From JBQTIM01 sp052388135 (lineage in GTDB: Bacteria > Elusimicrobiota > Elusimicrobia > FEN-1173): a DNA stretch of 31,542 nucleotides. The stretch is from NCBI GenBank assembly GCA_052388135.1, contig JBQTIM010000209.1:1-31542 (forward strand). The letters are read 5' to 3'. Of the stretch, positions 5,391 through 12,717 are shown piece by piece; the first letter of the stretch is position 1; every line of letters starts with the position of its first letter. The notes under the pieces were generated by a model. It worked only from the letters and a program-made list of their open reading frames with translations. It was not told the origin of the DNA and searched no databases. Position numbers and translations under genes: made by a program.

Positions 5391-7595
5391 TCATTTCATC
5401 ACCACCACGTCCGCCCGGCCCTCGCGGCGCAGGACGTGGATGCCCACGTCGCGGTCTCCGCGGTGGAACGCCAGGTCCACCACCGCGTCGCCCAAGCGCA
5501 GGTTGCGGATTTTCAGCTCCTCCAAAAAAGGCGGCAAAAGCGGACGGTCCAATAGAATCCTTCCCTTCGGCGCGTCCAAGGAAAGTCCCAGGCAGGCGCC
5601 CAGGAGCATGAACACCGCGCCCGCCGCCCAGGCCTGGGGCGAGCAGGCCACGGGATAGGCCGTGGGCCCCGCCCCTTCGCGCCGCACGAAGCCGCAGAAC
5701 AGCTCCGGCAGGCGGCGCAGGTCCATGTAGGCGCTGGCGTCGAAGAGACCGGAAAGGATCCGCACCGCTTCGTCCTTGAATCCATAGTCGGCCAAGCCCC
5801 GCGCCACGAGGGCATTGTCGTGGGGCCAGACGGAACCGTTGTGGTAGGACATGGGGTTGAAGCGGGCCTCGCCCACGCCCAATGTGCGCAAGCCCCAGCC
5901 GGAATAGAGAGGCGGCGCCAGAAGCGTCCGCGCCAGGGCCGCGGCCCGTTCCGGCCGCGCGATGCCGGAAAAGAGCGCGTGGCCCGCGTTCGACGACGCC
6001 ACGCGGCAGGGCCGCTTCTTCCCGTCCAGGGCCAGGGCGTACACGGACCGGTCGGCGCACCAGAAAGCCCGGTCGAAGCGGTCCCGCATCGCCTCCGCCT
6101 GTTCGCGCAAAGCCCGGGCGCGGGCGCCCCGGCCCAGGGCTTCCGCCAGCGCGGCGGCCTCGCGCTTGGCGGCGTAAACGTAGCCCTGCACCTCGCAGAG
6201 CGCGATGGGAGGCTCGGCCGATTCCCCGTCGGCGTGGAAGACCGAGTCTTCCGAATCCTTCCAGCCCTGCTGGGCCAGCCCGCGGGGCGTCCGCGCCTGG
6301 TATTCCACGAAGCCGTCGCCGTCCGCGTCGCCGGCTTCGTCCATCCAACTCAACGCGCGCTCCACGTGGGGCCAGAGCTTCTCGGCGAACGCGCGGTCGC
6401 CGGTGGTTCGGTGATAGGCGCCGGCCAGAACGACGAAGAGCGGCGTGGAATCCACGCTGCCGTAGTACAACCCGAAGGGGATTTCCTGCAGGGCCGCCAT
6501 CTCCCCCCGGCGCGTCTCGTGCAGTATCTTTCCCGGCTCGGCGTCGCGGGCGGCGTCGCTTTCCGTCGCCTGGCGGGCGGCGAGGAAAGACAGCACGCCC
6601 CGCGCCAGGCTTGGGTTCACCCACAGGCATTCCAGCGCCGTCAGCAGGCCGTCGCGGCCGAAGGGCGTGCTGAACCAGGGCACGCCCGCGTAGGGATAGG
6701 GGCCGTCCGGCGTGCGCGAGATCATCATGTGGAGGTCCGACAAGGAGCCGTTGATCCAGCCGTTGAACTGCTCGCTGGAGCTCTCGATCACGCAGTCGCG
6801 GGTCCGCGCCATCCGCAGGCCCTCCATGGCCGCGGCCAGGGCGGCGTCGTAGGAGGACCGGCGTTCGCCCTCCGGCGAGGCAAGGGCCGACGCCTGCAAA
6901 CGCCGGCTGCCCGCCGCGGATTTTTCGCAGGAGGCGACGACGTAGAAAAACTCCTCCTCCCCCGGTTTCACCGCGGCCTCGAACCGCGCCCGGCCGGCCG
7001 ACAGGGACGCCGGCGGCCGCGAAAACTCCAGCCGGGTCTGGCGCGCCACGCCGTCCAGGCCTTCGTAGCGGAGGCGCACGCGGCGCCCTTCCACCGCGCC
7101 TTCCATCAGACGCCCGCGGGACGCGCGGCGCGTGCCGCGAACCTCGAAAATGTCGGCGAAGTCCGCTTCAAACTCCCACAGGAAAGACGCGGTCACCGGC
7201 CGGCGGCCGTAATTGCAGACGCGCAGGCGCTCGTAGCACGCGCCCTCCCACAGGAACTTGGAGCGGAAAAAATGCAAGGCGCCCCGCGGCACCTCGCGGC
7301 CCCTCCACGAATAGGCCGGGTTGGTGAGGTCCGCCGCCAGAAGGATGTTGTCCTTGGTGACGGTCGAGCTCAGCAGGAGCGGGCGCGCCCGGTCCAGGTT
7401 GAACGTGAAGCGCGACAGATGGCGCGTGCCCTCATGGAACAACCCCTGCTCGGCCAGGGCCGCGGCCGCGATGTCGCCGTGGCGGTCGAAGACGCCGAAG
7501 GTTTCCCCCTGCTTGAGGACCAACGTCCGGTCGTCCACCAGGGAAGAGTTGGCCAGGATGTAGAACTGGTCCTTGACGCGGATGATTTTTTGCAC
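5391..7595 (-). CDS. Glycogen-debranching-type enzyme (amylo-alpha-1,6-glucosidase family)
   Basis: The 734-residue protein has an N-terminal β-rich domain (RVKDQFYILANSSLVDDRTL, GLFHEGTRHLSRF) of the kind that precedes bacterial amylo-1,6-glucosidase domains. A six-hairpin (α/α) catalytic domain follows, with PWFSTPFGRDGLLTALE near residue 305, LYYGSVDSTPLFVV, WMDEAGDADGDGFVEY, GWKDSEDSVFHADG and YHNGSVWPHDNALVA. It would hydrolyse α-1,6 or related glucosidic links in glycogen-like or trehalose-like glucans; no signal peptide is seen, so it is cytosolic. The GTG start lies 3 bp after the stop of the GT4 gene, so the two are an operon. This pairing with a GT4 glycosyltransferase is common in bacteria. 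The exact substrate is not readable from sequence. Confidence 0.88.
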   Translation of the reverse strand: MQKIIRVKDQFYILANSSLVDDRTLVLKQGETFGVFDRHGDIAAAALAEQGLFHEGTRHLSRFTFNLDRARPLLLSSTVTKDNILLAADLTNPAYSWRGREVPRGALHFFRSKFLWEGACYERLRVCNYGRRPVTASFLWEFEADFADIFEVRGTRRASRGRLMEGAVEGRRVRLRYEGLDGVARQTRLEFSRPPASLSAGRARFEAAVKPGEEEFFYVVASCEKSAAGSRRLQASALASPEGERRSSYDAALAAAMEGLRMARTRDCVIESSSEQFNGWINGSLSDLHMMISRTPDGPYPYAGVPWFSTPFGRDGLLTALECLWVNPSLARGVLSFLAARQATESDAARDAEPGKILHETRRGEMAALQEIPFGLYYGSVDSTPLFVVLAGAYHRTTGDRAFAEKLWPHVERALSWMDEAGDADGDGFVEYQARTPRGLAQQGWKDSEDSVFHADGESAEPPIALCEVQGYVYAAKREAAALAEALGRGARARALREQAEAMRDRFDRAFWCADRSVYALALDGKKRPCRVASSNAGHALFSGIARPERAAALARTLLAPPLYSGWGLRTLGVGEARFNPMSYHNGSVWPHDNALVARGLADYGFKDEAVRILSGLFDASAYMDLRRLPELFCGFVRREGAGPTAYPVACSPQAWAAGAVFMLLGACLGLSLDAPKGRILLDRPLLPPFLEELKIRNLRLGDAVVDLAFHRGDRDVGIHVLRREGRADVVVMK

Positions 7596-7598
7596 GCG

Positions 7599-8663
7599 TC
7601 AGCCTTGGTGCACGGCCAGCCGGGGCTCCTCGTCGCCGCCCCGCGCCCCCGCCCGCTCGTAGACCGCCAGATAATCGTCGGCCATGCGGGACGCCGTGAA
7701 GCGCGTCTCGAAAGCGCGGCGGCATTGCTTTCGGTCCAGGGAGGCGGCGCGTTCGACGGCCTCCACGGCGTCCGCCAGGCCGCGCACCAGAAACCCCGTC
7801 TCGCCGTCCGCCAACACCTCCGGCACCGAGCCGCGGGGATAGGCGATGATGGGCGTTCCGCAGGCCATGGCTTCGATCATCACCAGCCCGAAAGGCTCCG
7901 GCCAGTCGATGGGAAAAAGCAGGGCCAAAGCGCCTCCCAGAAATTCCTTCTTCTCCGATTCGCCGATCTCGCCCAGGAACCGCACGTAAGGGCCCGTGAG
8001 GAGAGGTTTGATGACGGTGCGGTAATACTCCGCGTCTTCGGCGGCCACTTTGGCGGCGATCCTCAGCTCTACGCCGGCCGCGTTGGCGATGCGGATGGCC
8101 CGGTCGAGGCCTTTTTCCGGCGACACGCGGCCCAGGAAAGCCAGGTAGCTTCCGGGCTTCTCTTGAAACGGCAGAAGGTTCTCCGGCAAGCCGTGATGGA
8201 CCGTGGCCTGCCAATTGACCCAAGGCAGGGGCTCTCGTTGAGAGTCGGAGATGGACACGAGGGGCATGTCGGCGTACTCCCGGTACAGCGGCGCCAGGTC
8301 CGGAATGTCCAGCCGCCCGTGCAACGTGGTGACGTGGGGGCGGTCCATGCGCCTCAGGATGGGAAAATGCAGGTAGTCCACGTGGAAGTGGATCACGTCG
8401 AAACCCGGCGCTTCTTGAAACACTTTTTCGAGCATCAGGATGTGGTGGGCCAGCCTGTCCCGGCACCCCGGATCGAGCCGGAGGGAGCGGGGGCAGACCG
8501 GCACGAGGCGGGCCGCCGTATCGGAATCCCCGCTGGCGAAGAGCGTCACGTCGTGGCCCTGGGCCACGAGCTCTTCCGTCAGGTAAGACACGACACGTTC
8601 CGTTCCGCCGTAATACCGGGGCGGAACGCTTTCAAACAACGGAGCTACCTGGGCTATCCTCAC
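7599..8663 (-). CDS. GT4-family glycosyltransferase
   Basis: The 354-residue protein starts VRIAQVAPLFESVPPRYYGGTERV, typical of this GT4 subgroup. It has a C-terminal Rossmann domain with FLGRVSPEKGLDRAI near residue 176 and the E-x7-E sugar-nucleotide motif in EPFGLVMIEAMACGTP at about 254-269. It would transfer a nucleotide-activated sugar to an acceptor in the cytosol. The GTG start is chosen because GGGAGG lies 6-7 bp upstream and the conserved N-terminus begins there; the frame extends further upstream through a hairpin repeat and that part is rejected. It heads the operon with the debranching enzyme, suggesting glucan or glucoside metabolism. Confidence 0.88.
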   Translation of the reverse strand: MRIAQVAPLFESVPPRYYGGTERVVSYLTEELVAQGHDVTLFASGDSDTAARLVPVCPRSLRLDPGCRDRLAHHILMLEKVFQEAPGFDVIHFHVDYLHFPILRRMDRPHVTTLHGRLDIPDLAPLYREYADMPLVSISDSQREPLPWVNWQATVHHGLPENLLPFQEKPGSYLAFLGRVSPEKGLDRAIRIANAAGVELRIAAKVAAEDAEYYRTVIKPLLTGPYVRFLGEIGESEKKEFLGGALALLFPIDWPEPFGLVMIEAMACGTPIIAYPRGSVPEVLADGETGFLVRGLADAVEAVERAASLDRKQCRRAFETRFTASRMADDYLAVYERAGARGGDEEPRLAVHQG

Positions 8664-8715
8664 ACGTCGCCTCCCTTGAATCGCGGGGGCAACGCCGCTT
8701 CGAGCGCTGCGCGAG

Positions 8716-8920
8716 GAGGGTCTTCTTCGGAGGCTTGCCCGGATTCCCCGGTTGGGCGCGAGGACCGAGACGGAAAAGACGGGGATTTTTACGAAACAAA
8801 AAAGCGAGAGCGTAGCCCGCACTACGGTCGAACTTTTTTGTGAAGGAAAAAGCCCCGGATTTTACGTCGAATCCCGCGATCCAACCGGGGAATTCGGGCT
8901 TGTCCTTTGGAGAAGTCGAG
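8716..8920. repeat. Long imperfect hairpin repeat, family C
   Basis: Nested inverted repeats span the gap between the two divergent GT4 genes. Outer arms: gcccggattccccggttgg at about 8736-8754 against ccaaccggggaattcgggc at 8881-8899. Inner arms: ggggatttttacgaaacaaa at 8780-8800 against its near-complement ending gaaggaaaaagcccc at about 8856. The whole would fold into one hairpin of roughly 90 bp arms. It is probably a MITE- or REP-like element. The 8664-9024 gap shows no gene besides this. Confidence 0.65.
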
Positions 8921-9024
8921 ATGTCGGAAAACGGCGCTGCCGTATCGGGGGGTTCTCACATCATACGATTTCCGGAGGCGTTCCACAAACGCGCCTTTTC
9001 CCGCCCGCCGGAAAATGGCACGAT

Positions 9025-10194
9025 ATGGCGTGTTTTCCATCCCGACGATTCGCGTCCCCGCCGCCGCGCCGCGGTGCCCCCGCGGCCGATAAGGTGCGCG
9101 TCCTCCACGTGACCGAGAGCCGCGGCTGGAGCGGCGGCACCGTCCAGCTTTGGCGTTTGTGCGAGGCCCTGCAGCGGCGAGGCCACGCCGTCGCCCTGGT
9201 CTGCCCGCCGGGCGGCGAAATTCTCAAGCACGCGGCGGGCGGCGGAATGGACGTCGCTTTGTGCCCCATGCGCCAAGACTACGACCTCTTCGCCGCGGCC
9301 CGCCTGGCCGGCGCCGTGCGCCGCTTCCGGCCCGACGTCGTTCACGCCCACCATCCCCGCGCCCACGCCCTTTGCCTCCTGGCCGGTGTTTTTTCGCCGA
9401 TGCCGCGCCTGGTGGTGTCGCGGCGGGTTTCCTTCCGCTTGAACCGCTGGAACGTTTTCAGCCAATGGAAGTACCGCAGCCGGCGCATCAGCGCCTACGC
9501 GGCGGTGTCCGAAGACATCCGCCGGGTCCTCACGGACGGCGGCGTGCCGCCGGAACGCGTGGAGGTGATCCACAGCGGCGTGGACGTGGAGAAATTCTCG
9601 CCGCGCACGCCCGATGAAAATCTCCGGCGGGAACTCGGCCTGCCCGCGGGCGTTCCCATCGTCGGCAACGTGACGCATTTCAGCTGGTGGAAGGGCCAAC
9701 GGGTTTTTCTGCAAGCCGCCAAGCGCGTCGCGGAGGGCGGCGCGGCCGTTCACTTTTTACTGGCCGGCAAAGACACCGACGGCGCCGAAGCCGCCGGCCT
9801 GGCACGGTCTTTGGGCTTGGAGGGCCGCGTCACCCTGGCCGGCTTCCGCACGGACATGCCCGAGCTGCTTTCGCTTTTGTCCGCCAGCGTGGTGTCGTCC
9901 CTGGCCGGGGAAGGGTTCTCCGGCGTGCTCAGGGAATCCATGGCCATGGGCGTTCCCGTGGCCGCCACCGACGTGGGCGGCAACCGCGAGCTGGTGGTCC
10001 ACGAAAAAACCGGCCTGCTGGTTCCGCCGGGGGACGCGGAGGCCCTGGCGCGGGCCATCCTGCGCCTGGTCGCCGACGCGCCTCTGGCCCGCGCCATGGC
10101 CGACGCCGCGCGCGAAAACGTGCGCTCCCGCTATTCCATCGAAACCATGGTGGAGAAAAACATCCGGCTCTATGAAAAACTTCTGGCCGCGTAA
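9025..10194 (+). CDS. GT4-family glycosyltransferase
   Basis: The protein has the N-terminal GT4 pattern VRVLHVTESRGWSGGTVQLWRLCEAL, DVVHAHHPRAHAL, and the linker HSGVDVEKFSP. The nucleotide-sugar domain has GNVTHFSWWKGQ near residue 216, GEGFSGVLRESMAMGVPVAATDVGG near 294 and EKTGLLVPPGD. It is likely a cell-envelope or lipopolysaccharide glycosyltransferase acting in the cytosol. The start is uncertain: the ATG at 9025 gives a Pro/Arg-rich 23-residue leader, while a GTG at 9094 gives the conserved N-terminus directly; neither has a clear ribosome site. The end overlaps the next gene by 23 bp. It is not especially similar by eye to the GT4 gene on the other strand. Confidence 0.85.
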   Translation: MACFPSRRFASPPPRRGAPAADKVRVLHVTESRGWSGGTVQLWRLCEALQRRGHAVALVCPPGGEILKHAAGGGMDVALCPMRQDYDLFAAARLAGAVRRFRPDVVHAHHPRAHALCLLAGVFSPMPRLVVSRRVSFRLNRWNVFSQWKYRSRRISAYAAVSEDIRRVLTDGGVPPERVEVIHSGVDVEKFSPRTPDENLRRELGLPAGVPIVGNVTHFSWWKGQRVFLQAAKRVAEGGAAVHFLLAGKDTDGAEAAGLARSLGLEGRVTLAGFRTDMPELLSLLSASVVSSLAGEGFSGVLRESMAMGVPVAATDVGGNRELVVHEKTGLLVPPGDAEALARAILRLVADAPLARAMADAARENVRSRYSIETMVEKNIRLYEKLLAA

Positions 10195-10978
10195 GCGCGG
10201 GTGGGCTCTCGCTTCCGCGCTCTTGGCCGCGGCCTCGGCGCGGGCCGGAGAATTGGCCTTTTACCACTTCCCCTCGGCGCAGGTGGAATACGAGGGCACC
10301 GGCCACCGGGAAGTCCAAAACGGCTGGGAGCTGAAGGTGAAACCCAAGAACGCCGCGTCGGGCCTGCGCTGGCGCCACGACTTGTCGGACACCTGGGCCT
10401 TTCAAGCGCAATATTGGCGCAACCAGCCGGCCTACGCCCGGGAGGACGGCAACACGAGGAGCCAGACCCAACGACAAACCGGCCAGACCCGCCTCGCCGT
10501 GCACAACTTTTTGGCGGACCTGCGGCGGCCGCTCCGGGGTTCGCCCGTCGAGGCGGTGGCCGGCCTGCAGGGCGTCCGCGAATCCTTCGAGCGCAAGGAC
10601 ATCGTTTTCAACGGCTCGCCGGAGCCCGCCCGCCCGCGGGAAACTCTCTCGGCGGCCGGCGCCTACATGGGCTTCCACGGCGCGCGGCGCGGAAATTTTT
10701 ATTGGGATTGGGAGGCGCTCTTCGGACACTTTTTCTTCACCGACAATGAGCAGAAAGCCTCGGGCGGGTCCATCCGGCGGAACGGCTATTCCTACGCCCT
10801 GCGCCTGGAGGCGGGCCTGGCGGGGCGCTCCTGGCGGGCGGGCGTCGGCCTGGTGCGCCAGCTCCTGCAGATCCACGTTCCCGGCGGAAAAGCCCTGGCC
10901 TCCGGCGCCGCGGCCTCGCTTCCCCTCAACAAAACGGATATCTCCGGCCTCGCCTTGAGCGTGACCTATGCGTATTGA
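10172..10978 (+). CDS. Predicted outer-membrane β-barrel protein, paralog 1
   Basis: The 268-residue product has a signal peptide (WALASALLAAASARA, cleavage before GELAF) and then alternating polar/aromatic strands such as TWAFQAQYWRNQ, NFYWDWEALFGHFFF and SYALRLEAGLAG. It ends in LSVTYAY, an aromatic terminal strand expected of a BAM substrate. It shares with the following gene the segment containing F-x-RKD-x-V (SFERKDIVFNG here). It overlaps the GT4 gene by 23 bp and the next gene by 11 bp, indicating one operon. No named family is recognised; a role in exporting or anchoring the glycan made by the GT4 enzyme is only a guess. Confidence 0.7.
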   Translation: MKNFWPRKRGWALASALLAAASARAGELAFYHFPSAQVEYEGTGHREVQNGWELKVKPKNAASGLRWRHDLSDTWAFQAQYWRNQPAYAREDGNTRSQTQRQTGQTRLAVHNFLADLRRPLRGSPVEAVAGLQGVRESFERKDIVFNGSPEPARPRETLSAAGAYMGFHGARRGNFYWDWEALFGHFFFTDNEQKASGGSIRRNGYSYALRLEAGLAGRSWRAGVGLVRQLLQIHVPGGKALASGAAASLPLNKTDISGLALSVTYAY

Positions 10979-11810
10979 AGCCCTCCTGCTCGCGGCGCTC
11001 CTGGCCGCCGCCCCGGCGGCCGCGGACTGGAGCCTCACCGTCCTCCCCAACGCTTCGCTCCGCTACCGCGGCGAAGGAAAAGTTCTGCCGCTCAGCTACG
11101 CCAACCGGGCCGACGGCCTGTCTTCCCCCGTTTACCGCCTGGAGGCCGCCCAGCCTCCCTCCCCCGGCGGCTACTGGAGCCTCTCCCTCTGGCACACGGG
11201 CGTTTTCGGCGGAGGCGAACACGCCGAGGAGCGGGTGCCCGACGCCGGGGGCGGAACGTATCAAACCAACCGGCTCAACGTGGGGTTCACCAACATCTTC
11301 GTCACCCGCCGGCGCCCTTTGGCCGACGGGCCGCTGGAGGCCCTGGTGAGCGTCTCGGTGGTCCGGAAAATTTTCAAGCGGAAGGACTTCGTGATTCAAG
11401 GGAAGAGCGCGGGACGCCTGGACGACGTGAACGAAATTTCGGCGGAAGGCCTGGGGTTCGGTTTGGCTGGCTCGCATCCTCTCATTCCCCGCCAGGCGCA
11501 AGACTCGGCGCACCCCGGCTCGCTTTATTTCCGCTGGCAGGCCTCGGCCCATCAATACGTGCAAATTTTCGACGCCAAGACGGATTCTTCCGCGGGCCAG
11601 ATTTTTCAAGCCGAAAGCGGCCTGGGCCTGCGCCTCTCCGGCGGATGGAGCGTGGAGGCGGGAGGCCTTTGGCACTACTGGTTCACCCATGCCCAGGGGG
11701 ACCGCCGCATCGCCTTCCCGGGCACCGACGGCGCCGTCATTTCCTGGAACCGCCAGGAGACCCGCGCCTCGGGCGCCTACCTGCGCGTTGAAAAGAAATT
11801 CCAGCCCTGA
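10968..11810 (+). CDS. Predicted outer-membrane β-barrel protein, paralog 2
   Basis: The 280-residue product carries a short signal peptide (ALLLAALLAAAPAAA, cleavage before DWSL) and β-strand-rich sequence throughout, for example YWSLSLWHTGVF, NRLNVGFTNIFV, SLYFRWQASAHQYVQIF and SGAYLRVEKKFQP. The segment IFKRKDFVIQG aligns with SFERKDIVFNG of the preceding gene, and both follow an RRPL-x-(D/G)-x-P-(L/V)-EA stretch, so the two are tandem paralogs. The ATG lies inside the last codons of paralog 1. A promoter-terminator unit follows at 11835-11912. Function is unknown. Confidence 0.7.
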   Translation: MRIEALLLAALLAAAPAAADWSLTVLPNASLRYRGEGKVLPLSYANRADGLSSPVYRLEAAQPPSPGGYWSLSLWHTGVFGGGEHAEERVPDAGGGTYQTNRLNVGFTNIFVTRRRPLADGPLEALVSVSVVRKIFKRKDFVIQGKSAGRLDDVNEISAEGLGFGLAGSHPLIPRQAQDSAHPGSLYFRWQASAHQYVQIFDAKTDSSAGQIFQAESGLGLRLSGGWSVEAGGLWHYWFTHAQGDRRIAFPGTDGAVISWNRQETRASGAYLRVEKKFQP

Positions 11811-11834
11811 GAACCGCCGCGGGCCGGCTGTATT

Positions 11835-11843
11835 TGGTATAAT
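11835..11843 (+). promoter_or_regulatory. Extended -10 promoter (TGGTATAAT)
   Basis: The exact TGnTATAAT extended -10 motif is present, with no good -35 at the usual spacing. Transcription would begin near 11850. It lies 25 bp after the stop of the barrel gene and about 35 bp before an intrinsic terminator. Confidence 0.5.
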
Positions 11844-11876
11844 TAAAGGATAGAAGTCAGAAGGGCGACACGACCA

Positions 11877-11912
11877 ACGTGAGCCGAAGCGCGGCTCGCG
11901 TTTTTTGTTTTT
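11877..11912 (+). terminator. Intrinsic terminator
   Basis: A 10-bp stem (acgtgagccg/cggctcgcgt with one G-U pair) closes a 5-nt loop and is followed directly by ttttttgttttt. It can terminate the GT4/barrel operon, and would also end any transcript from the promoter at 11835 after about 60 nt. Confidence 0.85.
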
Positions 11913-12010
11913 AGGGGGGGGAACGTTTCGAACAAGCCAGCCGGGACGCATTCTATTTATACGGCAGCCGGGGTCCCCGTCCAGCGGGCCCCCTTAAACA
12001 GGAGCTCTCC

Positions 12011-12355
12011 ATGAACACAGGCCTCTCCCCCATCGCCCTCATGAACGCCCTGAAGCACACGAGACACCGCCGCGGCGTGGCTTTCCACGCGCCCCGTCCG
12101 GCGCCCTGGAGCCCCCAACTGCCGGGCCGCCTGGTGCGGGATTTCCGCCGGGCCTACCACCGCCTGGGCCGCAAGGCTCTGCGGGAAGAATCCCACGCCT
12201 GGCAACTCACCCTGTTCCTGGACGGACGCTTCCGCCCCGAAACCGGCCTCGGACCGGCGCTTGATCCCGTCGGCGGCCGCGCGCGGCCACAACTCTTCGC
12301 TGGCTTGAGGCTGGCGCTCCTGAACTGCCGCCGGGTCCTCTTCGGCGCGAGCTGA
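12011..12355 (+). CDS. Small basic hypothetical protein
   Basis: The 114-residue, Arg/Leu/Ala-rich protein has no recognised domain. The start is supported by AGGAG about 6 bp upstream of the ATG. It has no signal peptide or clear membrane span; the C-terminal LLNCRRVLFGAS is mildly hydrophobic. It lies alone between a terminator on its own strand and a tRNA on the other, so any expression would come from read-through or a promoter in 11913-12010. Reality as a gene is likely but not certain. Confidence 0.5.
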   Translation: MNTGLSPIALMNALKHTRHRRGVAFHAPRPAPWSPQLPGRLVRDFRRAYHRLGRKALREESHAWQLTLFLDGRFRPETGLGPALDPVGGRARPQLFAGLRLALLNCRRVLFGAS

Positions 12356-12366
12356 CCTTCCTCCTA

Positions 12367-12401
12367 TAAAAAAAAGAGCACGGCCTCGCGGCCGTGCTCT
12401 T
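12367..12401 (-). terminator. Intrinsic terminator of the tRNA-Ala transcript
   Basis: Read on the minus strand, aagagcacggcc and ggccgtgctctt form a perfect 12-bp stem around a 4-nt loop, followed by a run of T residues. It begins 12 bp after the tRNA 3' end. Confidence 0.92.
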
Positions 12402-12412
12402 CACGTCTGAAA

Positions 12413-12488
12413 TGGTGGAGCTGATCGGGATCGAACCGACGACCTCCTCGATGCCATCGAGGCGCTCTCCCAGCTGAGCTACAGCCCC
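12413..12488 (-). tRNA. tRNA-Ala (GGC anticodon)
   Basis: The 76-nt gene begins GGGGCTG and ends CAGCTCC-A-CCA, with the CCA encoded. The D arm has AGCTCAGCTGGGAGAGC; the anticodon stem CCTCG/CGAGG holds the loop ATGGCAT, reading GGC. The T arm has GGTTCGATCCC. The third acceptor pair is G-U, the alanine identity element. A strong terminator follows immediately. Confidence 0.97.
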
Positions 12489-12531
12489 GTCCACCGCGTC
12501 CGGCGCGCCCGCGGCGCGCCGTTAAAATGCC

Positions 12532-12567
12532 GGGGCAGTCCCTTGCGCGGCAAACAGGGACAGCCCC
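12532..12567. repeat. Hairpin with ggggcagtccct arms (REP-like)
   Basis: ggggcagtccct at 12532-12543 pairs with agggacagcccc at 12556-12567 apart from one central mismatch. Sequences built around gggacagtccc are common in REP elements associated with REP-type transposases, but no transposase gene is present here. The rest of 12489-12717 shows no gene. Confidence 0.55.
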
Positions 12568-12717
12568 GTCTCAAATGGCATTGCCTTCCACACCGCGTTG
12601 ATTCAACGCCCCGCGCGCACTTCCGCGGGACGCCTGCGTCCGAAGTAGAATTCTACAGAATATCGCCTCTCGCCGCAAACCCTCCCTCGGCGCCCAGGCC
12701 GCCGGCCCCCCCGGCGA

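Noticed and set aside
5820..8843. 1,007-codon open frame on the plus strand
   Set aside because: It runs antisense to the debranching enzyme and GT4 genes, both of which have strong family motifs. Its Arg/Gly/His-rich translation is typical of a GC-rich shadow frame.
12207..12494. Minus-strand frame with VAQLGERLDGIEEVVGSIP
   Set aside because: This is translation of the tRNA-Ala gene, a common false protein call.
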